From positions 1 to 6,717 of the forward strand of contig RFNX01000248.1 of the NCBI GenBank assembly GCA_009926905.1: a stretch of 6,717 bases of DNA, read 5' to 3'. The stretch is from Flavobacteriales bacterium (lineage in GTDB: Bacteria > Bacteroidota > Bacteroidia > Flavobacteriales_D > Crocinitomicaceae). The notes under the pieces were generated by a model. That model did not search any database, was not told where the DNA came from, and worked only from the letters and a program-made list of their open reading frames with translations. A program made the translations under genes and the position numbers. This document shows positions 1 through 6,033 of the stretch, piece by piece (the first letter of the stretch is position 1; each line of letters starts with the position of its first letter).

Positions 1-839
1 GAAAAATAGGATAATGTACCAAAATTTTCAATGAGTTTTATTGAATCATTTTGGTTCTCAAGTTCAAAAAACATTTTTCTAAAAATAGCTCCGTTTGTGT
101 CCGCGTTGGGCAATGTCACGACAATTTGATAATTCTTCGCTAATTTAAGAAGTGCTTTCTGCAACTCCATTGCATAATTCTCATTTTCATTGAATTGCAC
201 TGTTCTGGATGAGTAGTTACTAAAATTGATGGTAAACTCAAATCGATGTTCCAATTTTTCTTTGAATTCATCAATAGAGAGTAAATTCAACGTTTCAAGA
301 TTTAATAAACTCAATGACCCTATGACCTCTGTAGTTCCTTTATATCCAATTAGTTGTTCTACTTTTTCTCTATATTCAGGAAGACTCACAAAATGTAAAG
401 ATGAAGCAAGCGTGATTTGATGTCTGTAAATATTATCGATTGCACCAAGAGTGGTTTCACCTGCATGTAGGTGTGCAAATTTTATCTGAAAAGGAATTCC
501 TGCATTAACAGCTGCTGCCATTTCAAAACGATCACCTAAGCAAAGTACCCAATCAAAATCTGCGTGTTTATTCCAAAAAGTAGAAAAAAGTAACACCGTA
601 TTTGCATAAGAATCGGTTATTTCTTTAGGAGAATCGCCAGCTAATAAGTTATCAATTTTATGCGCAACATGAAATCCATCGTTTTGAATCTGTTCAATTG
701 TGTAACCAAATTCTTTTTTCAAATGTGTACCGAAAGCAATTATTTCTAATTCAAATCGTGCATCGTTTTTTAAACCATTTAATAAGGGCAAATAAATTCC
801 GTAATCGGCACGTGAACTAGTTAGTACTGCAATTTTCAT
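1..839 (-). CDS. neuC: NeuC/LegG-type UDP-sugar 2-epimerase (hydrolysing), 3' end cut by window edge
   Basis: The gene reads leftwards from an ATG at 839-837 and leaves the window after 279 codons. Family members have roughly 370-390 residues, so about the last 100 are missing. Seen in the translation: MKIAVLTSSRADYG at 1-14 (nucleotide-sugar binding start of the family), LGDRFEMAAA at 101-110, HLHAGETTLGAID at 123-135 with RH at 139-140, TLPNADTNGA at 242-251 and ENFGT at 271-275. By family knowledge these cytosolic GT-B-fold enzymes release UDP while epimerising C2 of a HexNAc. NeuC gives ManNAc; LegG gives the 2,4-diacetamido-trideoxy-mannose precursor of legionaminic acid. The neighbouring aminotransferase and acetyltransferase favour the LegG role, by inference. 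The start overlaps the synthase stop as ATGA (836-839). Oddity: residues about 199-212 look frameshifted and the conserved HPE motif is missing from the reading frame, although the ORF stays open. Activity is therefore uncertain. Confidence 0.9.
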   Translation of the reverse strand, partial: MKIAVLTSSRADYGIYLPLLNGLKNDARFELEIIAFGTHLKKEFGYTIEQIQNDGFHVAHKIDNLLAGDSPKEITDSYANTVLLFSTFWNKHADFDWVLCLGDRFEMAAAVNAGIPFQIKFAHLHAGETTLGAIDNIYRHQITLASSLHFVSLPEYREKVEQLIGYKGTTEVIGSLSLLNLETLNLLSIDEFKEKLEHRFEFTINFSNYSSRTVQFNENENYAMELQKALLKLAKNYQIVVTLPNADTNGAIFRKMFFELENQNDSIKLIENFGTLSYF

Positions 840-1858
840 CTCAAATCTTCCCATTTTAGTGGAACATCAGCTTCTATATCAGAATTTAATGTTTTTCCAA
901 TTACTTCATCGATTTTCATAGGGGAAATGCCATCTCCAGGTCGTTTGATGCAAATATCGCTTGCTTCAATTATCGTCCCGGCTGTTTTATTAGCTTTCAA
1001 ACAAATACTTTTTCGTGCAATTGAACTATTTTTATGTTCAGAAGCACTTGGTTCTTTAATACCACTTCCAGAAATTGCCAATTCTATGTTTCGAATGGCT
1101 TTCACCATGTTTTTTAATTCTTCAGGCTCTAAAGATGCAGCATGGTCAGGACCGGGTAAATTTCTATCAATTGTAAAATGTTTCTCAATCACTTTTGCTC
1201 CTAAAGCTGTTGCTGCAATGGGAACTTCAATTCCTAATGTATGATCAGAATATCCAATTTTAACTCCTAATTTCTTTTGAATCTCTAACATTGCTAAAAG
1301 ATTGACATCCAGCATTGGAGTAGGATATTCAGTATTGCAATGTAGTATTGTAATTTGATTTTTGTCTAATCCTTCTGAAATTAATAAGTCCATTGCTTCT
1401 TGAATTTCCATAAGATTCGCCATTCCCGTTGAGAGAATTGTCTTTTTCTTTTTTCTAGCAATGTGTTGAAGCAAAGGTTTATTTGTAATTTCTCCCGAAG
1501 GAATCTTAATAAAAGATTGTCCCAAATCAATAAGAAAATCAATACTTTCTTCGTCAAAACCAGTAGATGCAAATTGAATTCCAAGTGAATGCGAGTAATC
1601 AATTAAGTCTTGGTGCCACTCAAAAGGTAATTCTATTTTTTTGAGCATTCCAAATTGAGAATCGTCTGAATCTCCAATATTTATTTTTTGATACGTTGCT
1701 TTTTTCGCAGAAGGGCTCACTAATTTCTCTGCTTTGAATGTCTGAAATTTAACAACATCAGCACCTGCATCAGCAGCAATTTCAATCAATTTTTTTGCTT
1801 GTTCAAAATCGCCGTTGTGATTAACGCCTGCTTCTGCTATGATTAGAACTCTAGACAT
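836..1858 (-). CDS. neuB: NeuB/LegI-type nonulosonic acid (sialic/legionaminic) synthase
   Basis: This 340-residue cytosolic enzyme should condense phosphoenolpyruvate with a six-carbon N-acetyl sugar to make a nine-carbon nonulosonic acid. The two family domains are visible. A TIM barrel covers roughly residues 1-260, with IAEAGVNHNGD at 7-17, VKFQTFKAEKL at 36-46, KIPSGEI at 118-124, STGMA at 143-147, HCNTEYP at 173-179 and GYSDHTLG at 202-209. A SAF (antifreeze-like) domain covers about 280-340, with KRPGDGI at 305-311. His206 and His227 have the 21-residue spacing of the two metal-ligand histidines known in meningococcal NeuB. Arg306 is probably the SAF-domain arginine that reaches the neighbouring subunit's active site. 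The length fits the family (about 350). The start overlaps the acetyltransferase stop by 8 bases and the stop overlaps the 2-epimerase start by 4. The substrate is inferred from the neighbours: the 2,4-diacetamido sugar (LegI role) is preferred over ManNAc (NeuB proper). Confidence 0.93.
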   Translation of the reverse strand: MSRVLIIAEAGVNHNGDFEQAKKLIEIAADAGADVVKFQTFKAEKLVSPSAKKATYQKINIGDSDDSQFGMLKKIELPFEWHQDLIDYSHSLGIQFASTGFDEESIDFLIDLGQSFIKIPSGEITNKPLLQHIARKKKKTILSTGMANLMEIQEAMDLLISEGLDKNQITILHCNTEYPTPMLDVNLLAMLEIQKKLGVKIGYSDHTLGIEVPIAATALGAKVIEKHFTIDRNLPGPDHAASLEPEELKNMVKAIRNIELAISGSGIKEPSASEHKNSSIARKSICLKANKTAGTIIEASDICIKRPGDGISPMKIDEVIGKTLNSDIEADVPLKWEDLR

Positions 1859-2483
1859 TTTCTTTCAAGTATTTTGCAGGATTTCCAACGTAAACGGTAT
1901 TGTCAGGTATGTCATTTAATACAACCGAACCAGCACCTATGATACAATTTCTTCCAATTTTTACTCCTTGTTTTACTGTAGTATTTGCACCAACAAAAGT
2001 CAATTCACCAACAGTAACATTTCCTGCTAAAACTGCGCCAGGTCCAATGTGAGTAAAATCTTCAACCACACATTCGTGTTCGATTACGCAATTTGTATTT
2101 AGGATGCATGCTCTACCAATTTTGCTAAGAGAATTTACGCTGACATTTGGTGCAACTAAAGTTGAATCTCCGATGAATACATGAAAACCAATACTTGCTG
2201 TAGTGTGAATGAGTTTAATTTCATTTAATTTTTTTGAAACAATGAAATCAACCATTTTTTTTCGAATGTTATTTTCACCAACAGAAGGGAATACTATTGT
2301 TTCTTGTTTAAATTGACCGAAATCAAATCCATATTCAGTCCCTAAATATTTTAAATTAAACGGATTGAAAGCTTTCTCTTCCGAATCGAAGTATCCACTT
2401 ATTTCGAAATTATTGGTCATTGCAGCTTCAATTACTGTAAAAGCATGTCCGGCATAACCAATAAGAATTATTTCTTTTTTCAT
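1851..2483 (-). CDS. PglD/NeuD/LegH-type sugar O/N-acetyltransferase
   Basis: The 210-residue product has the two-part layout of the PglD/NeuD family. An N-terminal Rossmann-like domain (about 1-90) binds the nucleotide sugar, with IGYAGHA at 8-14 as the glycine-rich loop. From about residue 95 a left-handed beta-helix of hexapeptide repeats follows (for example IGDSTLVAP, IGPGAVLAG, VGANTTV, IGAGSVV), ending in NPAKYL at 201-206. His136 and Glu137 in IEHE, with His145 nine residues on, match the spacing of the catalytic His and its partners in PglD. The expected reaction is acetyl-CoA-dependent acetylation of the 4-amino group made by the upstream aminotransferase, giving a UDP- or GDP-2,4-diacetamido-trideoxyhexose. 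The start codon sits in an ATGA overlap with the aminotransferase stop (2480-2483), and the TAG stop lies inside the synthase start region. N-acetylation rather than O-acetylation is inferred from the adjacent aminotransferase. Confidence 0.9.
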   Translation of the reverse strand: MKKEIILIGYAGHAFTVIEAAMTNNFEISGYFDSEEKAFNPFNLKYLGTEYGFDFGQFKQETIVFPSVGENNIRKKMVDFIVSKKLNEIKLIHTTASIGFHVFIGDSTLVAPNVSVNSLSKIGRACILNTNCVIEHECVVEDFTHIGPGAVLAGNVTVGELTFVGANTTVKQGVKIGRNCIIGAGSVVLNDIPDNTVYVGNPAKYLKENV

Positions 2484-3628
2484 TGTTTATTTCTAAAACT
2501 ACTTGGAATATTCACAATTCTATCTTCCAAAAATTGCGCATTTACTTGCGCATCTCGCTGACAATCTTTGTACATCGAAAGCTTGAACATCAATTGCCAA
2601 ATAGGTCGCGTCATTACCCCATATTGATTGGTCGTTTCCAAGAATAAATCTCGTTCTTTTTTATTTTCAGCTTCAACACACATTAACCAGAAATTTGCCT
2701 GACTTTCAGGAAGTTCCCACCTAAATTTTAAGCTTGAATTTTCAAAAAAATCTTTGTATTGCTGTGCTAATTCTCTTTTATTAGCTAGAAAAGTTGGTAA
2801 TTGTTCCAATTGAGCACAAATCAGCGCTGCGTTGATGTTTGGCATTCGAAAATTGTAGCCCAATTCATCATGAAAGAACTCGTATGCATGTGGAACTTTT
2901 GCAGTCGTGGTCAAATATTTCGCTTTAGTACCAAGTTCAATGTTATTCGTAACTATTGCTCCACCTCCGCCAGACGTGATAATTTTATTTCCATTGAAAG
3001 AAAGTACAGCCACATCGCCAAAACCACCAAGATATTTTCCTTTATACTTACTTCCCAACGATTCTGCAGCATCTTCAACAACAGGAATATTCCATCGTTT
3101 ACAGATTTCAACTATTTCGTCAATTCGAGTTGCAAATCCAAAAGTATGCATTGGAACACAAGCTGCTATGCGACGATTTGTTTTTTTATTATATGTTCCA
3201 TCTTCTCTTAAATCGCCAAATTCTTCTAAAAAATCGATAATTGCAGAAGGAGAAAGTCCCATAGTATCAACATCAACATCTATAAAAACGGGATGTGCTT
3301 GATTGTATTTTATGGCGTTTGCCGTCGCGATAAAAGTAAGAGCTTGTGTTAGAACTTCGTCGTTTTCTTTGACTCCAACTAATTGCAATGCAACCTGTAA
3401 ACCTGCAGTTCCATTTACAACTGCCACAGCTTTTTTTGTGTCTGTGTAGTTAATTATTTCATTTTCAAATTGATCGACGAAAGCACCCACACTCGAAACA
3501 AAAGTTGTGTCAATGCATTCGTTTAGATATTTTTTTTCATTGCCACCAAAATAGGGCGCATGAAGAGGTATGAATTCATTTGTATTGAATTGTTCATGGA
3601 TGAAATTTATAGAATCCTGATAATTCAT
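2480..3628 (-). CDS. legC: LegC-type PLP-dependent nucleotide-sugar 4-aminotransferase
   Basis: This is a 382-residue DegT/DnrJ/EryC1 (ArnB-like) fold-type I aminotransferase. Visible features are FGGNEKKYLNECIDTTFVSS at 27-46, which opens the LegC/PglE-like subgroup; the phosphate-binding NGTAG at 72-76; VVEDAAESLG at 183-192, where Asp186 should pair with the PLP pyridine nitrogen; and SFNGNKIITSGGGG at 210-223, where Lys215 is the Schiff-base lysine. The expected reaction moves an amino group from glutamate to C4 of a 4-keto-6-deoxy-HexNAc nucleotide, the product of the dehydratase encoded just upstream. The ATG lies two bases after the dehydratase stop. The TGA overlaps the acetyltransferase ATG. 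Subgroup resemblance comes from recalled LegC sequences, so the class is certain and the exact substrate is an inference. Confidence 0.92.
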   Translation of the reverse strand: MNYQDSINFIHEQFNTNEFIPLHAPYFGGNEKKYLNECIDTTFVSSVGAFVDQFENEIINYTDTKKAVAVVNGTAGLQVALQLVGVKENDEVLTQALTFIATANAIKYNQAHPVFIDVDVDTMGLSPSAIIDFLEEFGDLREDGTYNKKTNRRIAACVPMHTFGFATRIDEIVEICKRWNIPVVEDAAESLGSKYKGKYLGGFGDVAVLSFNGNKIITSGGGGAIVTNNIELGTKAKYLTTTAKVPHAYEFFHDELGYNFRMPNINAALICAQLEQLPTFLANKRELAQQYKDFFENSSLKFRWELPESQANFWLMCVEAENKKERDLFLETTNQYGVMTRPIWQLMFKLSMYKDCQRDAQVNAQFLEDRIVNIPSSFRNKQ

Positions 3629-3630
3629 TT

Positions 3631-4818
3631 TTACATTTTTGAATCTAAATATACGCCTTTATCTTCGTAATTTAAGTCGGGAATTAATTTAAAAAACGAA
3701 TCAACAATTGCTTGTTTGGTCCATTTTTTTGAATGTTTACATTCATTTATAAAATCTGAAAATTCATTCAATGCCAAATTGTCAAATAGCGGATTGTTTT
3801 TAATAATCCCCATCTTTTCAAAACGACTCCAATCAATTGTTTCTTGATTCGTATAAAATTCTTCAGCATCTTTTTCCCCTGTTGTATCAGAAATAGTAAA
3901 GAAACAAGGCCATTTTTTTTGCGCTTTATAGAAATCAACACTTTCTCGGGCTTCTTCCTCCGATTTACAAATTACCGCTTCGTAGCCAAGTTCTTGAAGG
4001 TAACGAATGGCGATATCTGAAAATGTAATTAAATCATTTTCTTCTGATAATTTGGGGAAAAATATATCTCTATTTTCTCCATATATACAAGACATTAAGC
4101 ACAATTCACCAGCTTCTTGCGGTGTTACAAAATACCTGCGAATATCTGTTGGAGCTACTAAAGGTTGGTTTTTTAAAATACGTTGATTGAAACTGTGTAA
4201 CAACGAACCATCCGAAAAAGCAACATTTGCAAAGCGAGCTGTTGAAATTGGAATGTTTAAACTTTGTCTCATTAGGAACATTTCCATGATTCGCTTGGAT
4301 GCTCCCATTAAATTCACTGGATTTGCAGCTTTATCAGTTGAAACGCAGAAATATTTTTTGGTATTTTTTGAAATGGATTGAAGAATTGTTTTTTCAGTAT
4401 TTAGAATATTTACTTCAATCATTCGCATTAAGGTGAAAGCATCTTTTTCACTGCGAACATGTTTTAATGCTGAAAGGTTAAACACATAATTGTATTCACC
4501 GTCATTTTCTATGAATGCATCGTAAATTTCTGAGCCAATGTCTAATGCAAAGGTTCTAAAATCTCCAGAAATATATCCGATTGAACTTCGTAAATCACGA
4601 ACTAATTCAGCTAGATTATTTTCGCTGAAATCGACAACGTGTAATTTTTTAGGATTGCGTTTAAATAGTTCTTTAACAACTGCTTGTCCAATTGAACCAG
4701 CGCCACCGATAACGAGAAATGTGCTATCTTGGATTATTCGCAATAGTTCGACATTACTCTTTAAAATGTCGTTTTGAAAGAGGTATTCGTATCTTCCTAT
4801 TATTTTGTTTAGGTTCAA
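3631..4818 (-). CDS. PglF/WbpM-like sugar-nucleotide 4,6-dehydratase (polysaccharide biosynthesis protein), TTG start
   Basis: The 395-residue product is a soluble extended SDR of the Polysacc_synt_2 type. GGAGSIG at 38-44 is the NAD(P)-binding loop, VVDFSE at 61-66 ends beta-2, STDKAANP at 160-167 carries the Thr161-Asp162-Lys163 dehydration residues, and NLMGASKR at 169-176 occupies the YxxxK position. Met171 replaces tyrosine there, as in WbpM and PglF. No membrane segments precede the catalytic domain, unlike full-length WbpM/PglF. A C-terminal extension (about 260-395) contains SDTTGEKDAEEF. The expected reaction converts a UDP- (or GDP-) HexNAc to its 4-keto-6-deoxy form, which feeds the aminotransferase two bases downstream. 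The start is TTG directly after the epimerase TAA. An in-frame stop sits immediately upstream and the first in-frame ATG is at residue 131, past the Rossmann loop, so TTG is the only sensible start. LegB-equivalent function is inferred from context. Confidence 0.9.
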   Translation of the reverse strand: MNLNKIIGRYEYLFQNDILKSNVELLRIIQDSTFLVIGGAGSIGQAVVKELFKRNPKKLHVVDFSENNLAELVRDLRSSIGYISGDFRTFALDIGSEIYDAFIENDGEYNYVFNLSALKHVRSEKDAFTLMRMIEVNILNTEKTILQSISKNTKKYFCVSTDKAANPVNLMGASKRIMEMFLMRQSLNIPISTARFANVAFSDGSLLHSFNQRILKNQPLVAPTDIRRYFVTPQEAGELCLMSCIYGENRDIFFPKLSEENDLITFSDIAIRYLQELGYEAVICKSEEEARESVDFYKAQKKWPCFFTISDTTGEKDAEEFYTNQETIDWSRFEKMGIIKNNPLFDNLALNEFSDFINECKHSKKWTKQAIVDSFFKLIPDLNYEDKGVYLDSKM

Positions 4819-5808
4819 TTATTTTTCATCAATTTGAACTACATTCTCCCAATACCATTTTACAGTTTCTTTCAAACCTGATTTCAATGAGAATTGAGGA
4901 TTGTAACCTAACAATCTTTTTGCTTTATCAATTGAAGCCAATGAATGAGGAATATCACCTGTTCTGTTTGGACCGTAAATTGGTTCTAATGTTCCAATTT
5001 CAGGATCAAATTCAGCTAGGTTTTTACGCAATTCATAAAATAACTCGTTTAAAGTTGAACTATCGCCGAAGGCAACATTGTAAACTTCGTTCAAAGCTTC
5101 TTTGTTTTCAGTTGTCAATGCCAAGCGATTCATTTGAATCACATTGTCAATATATGTGAAATCTCTTGAAAAAGAACCGTCACCATTGATAACTGGACTT
5201 TCTCTTTGTAGTAAATTTGCTGAAAACTTAGGTATTACTGCCGCATACGCTCCATTAGGATCTTGTCTTCTACCGAAAACATTGAAATATCTCAACCCGA
5301 TGCAATCTATTCCATATGTTTTGTAAAAAACATCTGCGTAAAGTTCACTCACATATTTAGTGATTGCATAAGGAGATAAAGGTCGACCAATTACTTCTTC
5401 TACTTTAGGTAAAGCTGCTGAATCACCGTAAGTTGATGAACTTGCTGCGTAAACAAAACGTTTGATTCCAGCATCTCTTGCTGCAACTAACATGTTCAAT
5501 GTCCCACCAATATTAACTGCATTTGTTGTAATTGGATCGGCAATTGAGCGTGGAACGGAACCCAAAGCCGCTAAATGCAAAACTAAATCAGCACCTTCTA
5601 CAGCTTTGTTACAATCATCTATATTACGAATATCACCTTCAACAAGTGTAAACAGCGGGGAATCCATTAAATGAGTAATGTTTTCTCGTTTTCCTGTCAT
5701 GAAATTATCCAGACATACAACTTCAAAACCTTCATATATAAAAGCTTCACATGTATTTGAACCAATAAATCCGGCTCCACCGGTAACAACTATCTTCATA
5801 CAATTCAT
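4819..5808 (-). CDS. WbpP/TviC-like UDP-N-acetylhexosamine C4-epimerase
   Basis: This 329-residue extended SDR is the first gene of the operon. GGAGFIG at 10-16 is the NAD-binding loop, CLDNF at 32-36 gives the ribose-binding Asp34, HLAALGSVPRS at 78-88 follows, the serine triplet is at 123-125, and YAITK at 147-151 is the catalytic YxxxK. LRYFNVFGRRQDPNGAYAAV at 172-191 is highly characteristic of the WbpP/TviC/GNE group, which interconverts UDP-GlcNAc and UDP-GalNAc (or their uronic acids). RDFTYIDNV at 215-223 is also typical. Length is close to WbpP (about 340). Two starts are possible: the ATG at 5808 used here, or Met4 (ATG at 5799), which places MKIVVTGG at the very N-terminus as in many relatives. 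Neither has a Shine-Dalgarno. The TAA directly abuts the dehydratase TTG. Its likely job is to supply a GalNAc-type sugar for the same glycan; it is not a required step of legionaminic acid synthesis. Confidence 0.9.
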   Translation of the reverse strand: MNCMKIVVTGGAGFIGSNTCEAFIYEGFEVVCLDNFMTGKRENITHLMDSPLFTLVEGDIRNIDDCNKAVEGADLVLHLAALGSVPRSIADPITTNAVNIGGTLNMLVAARDAGIKRFVYAASSSTYGDSAALPKVEEVIGRPLSPYAITKYVSELYADVFYKTYGIDCIGLRYFNVFGRRQDPNGAYAAVIPKFSANLLQRESPVINGDGSFSRDFTYIDNVIQMNRLALTTENKEALNEVYNVAFGDSSTLNELFYELRKNLAEFDPEIGTLEPIYGPNRTGDIPHSLASIDKAKRLLGYNPQFSLKSGLKETVKWYWENVVQIDEK

Positions 5809-5814
5809 TTATTC

Positions 5815-5825
5815 CGGCTTGGCCG
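5815..5825 (-). other. Small GC-rich hairpin just before the operon's first start codon
   Basis: CGGC (5815-5818) and GCCG (5822-5825) can pair around a three-base loop, ending six bases upstream of the epimerase ATG at 5808. The patch 5814-5829 is conspicuously GC-rich in an otherwise A/T-rich leader. In the RNA it would sit where a ribosome loads. A four-pair stem is too short to assign function with confidence. Confidence 0.25.
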
Positions 5826-5884
5826 TTGGTAACTTACAAAAATAACAAGTTAAGTCACACATTTTGGTTTTTTTATTTTTTAAA

Positions 5885-5900
5885 TAGTAATATTTTACTA
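5885..5900. repeat. Short A/T-rich inverted repeat in the operon leader
   Basis: TAGTAA at 5885-5890 and TTACTA at 5895-5900 are perfect inverse complements separated by the four bases TATT. The repeat lies downstream of the operon's candidate promoter, so it would be in the leader RNA. It could be an operator half-site pair, a weak hairpin or chance. There is no T-tract of the sort that would make it a terminator for the minus strand. Confidence 0.35.
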
Positions 5901-5964
5901 CTTCCCTTGTAATGATTAAAAGCAATAACCGTAGCTGATTATTCTAACAACTCAATAATGCGAT

Positions 5965-6001
5965 GCAAATATAAAGATTTTATCACGCTTTCATTCTCAA
6001 A
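5965..6001 (-). promoter_or_regulatory. Candidate Bacteroidota-type promoter of the sugar operon
   Basis: On the minus strand, 5973-5965 reads TATATTTGC, an exact match to the TAnnTTTG(C) -7 consensus of Bacteroidota. A TTTG that could serve as the -33 element lies at 6001-5998, with a spacer of 24 bases, slightly longer than the usual 17-23. Transcription would begin near 5958 and leave a leader of about 150 nt before the epimerase ATG. A second TAnnTTTG match (TATTTTTG, 5844-5837) lies closer to the gene but has no -33 partner. This is assigned by motif only. Confidence 0.5.
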
Positions 6002-6015
6002 TTTAAACTTTAGCT

Positions 6016-6023
6016 TAATTTTG
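6016..6023 (+). promoter_or_regulatory. Candidate -7 element of the pcm promoter
   Basis: TAATTTTG fits the TAnnTTTG consensus and ends ten bases before the pcm ATG. No convincing -33 TTG is seen upstream. If it is used, the transcript would start around 6027-6031 and be nearly leaderless. AT-rich sequence gives chance matches, so confidence is limited. Confidence 0.4.
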
Positions 6024-6033
6024 TTAGCAAACA

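Larger units (their letters stand above)
5809..6033. other. Divergent intergenic region between the sugar operon and pcm
   Basis: This 225-base, very AT-rich gap is the only substantial non-coding stretch in the window. It holds a promoter candidate for each direction, an A/T-rich inverted repeat at 5885-5900 and a short GC-rich hairpin next to the operon start. I see no ORF, tRNA or terminator in it. Confidence 0.85.

Noticed and set aside
226..420. Plus-strand ORF of 64 codons
   Set aside because: It lies antisense to the NeuC/LegG coding region, which shows clear family motifs on the minus strand. The ORF product has no recognisable features.
1381..1602. Minus-strand ORF of 73 codons inside the synthase gene
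   Set aside because: It is an alternative frame of a fully motif-supported NeuB reading frame; the true frame is continuous here.
2801..3302. Two overlapping plus-strand ORFs of about 130 codons
   Set aside because: Both are shadows of the aminotransferase on the opposite strand, with unlikely composition and no plausible promoter or start context.
4719..5159. Plus-strand ORF of 146 codons
   Set aside because: It runs antisense across the dehydratase-epimerase junction. The two minus-strand genes are unambiguous and the ORF product looks like random AT-rich translation.
5860..5900. Possible terminator in the T-rich tract plus dyad
   Set aside because: The flanking genes diverge, so no transcript should end here. 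The stem is only six A/T-rich pairs, and the T-tract does not follow the stem on either strand in terminator order.
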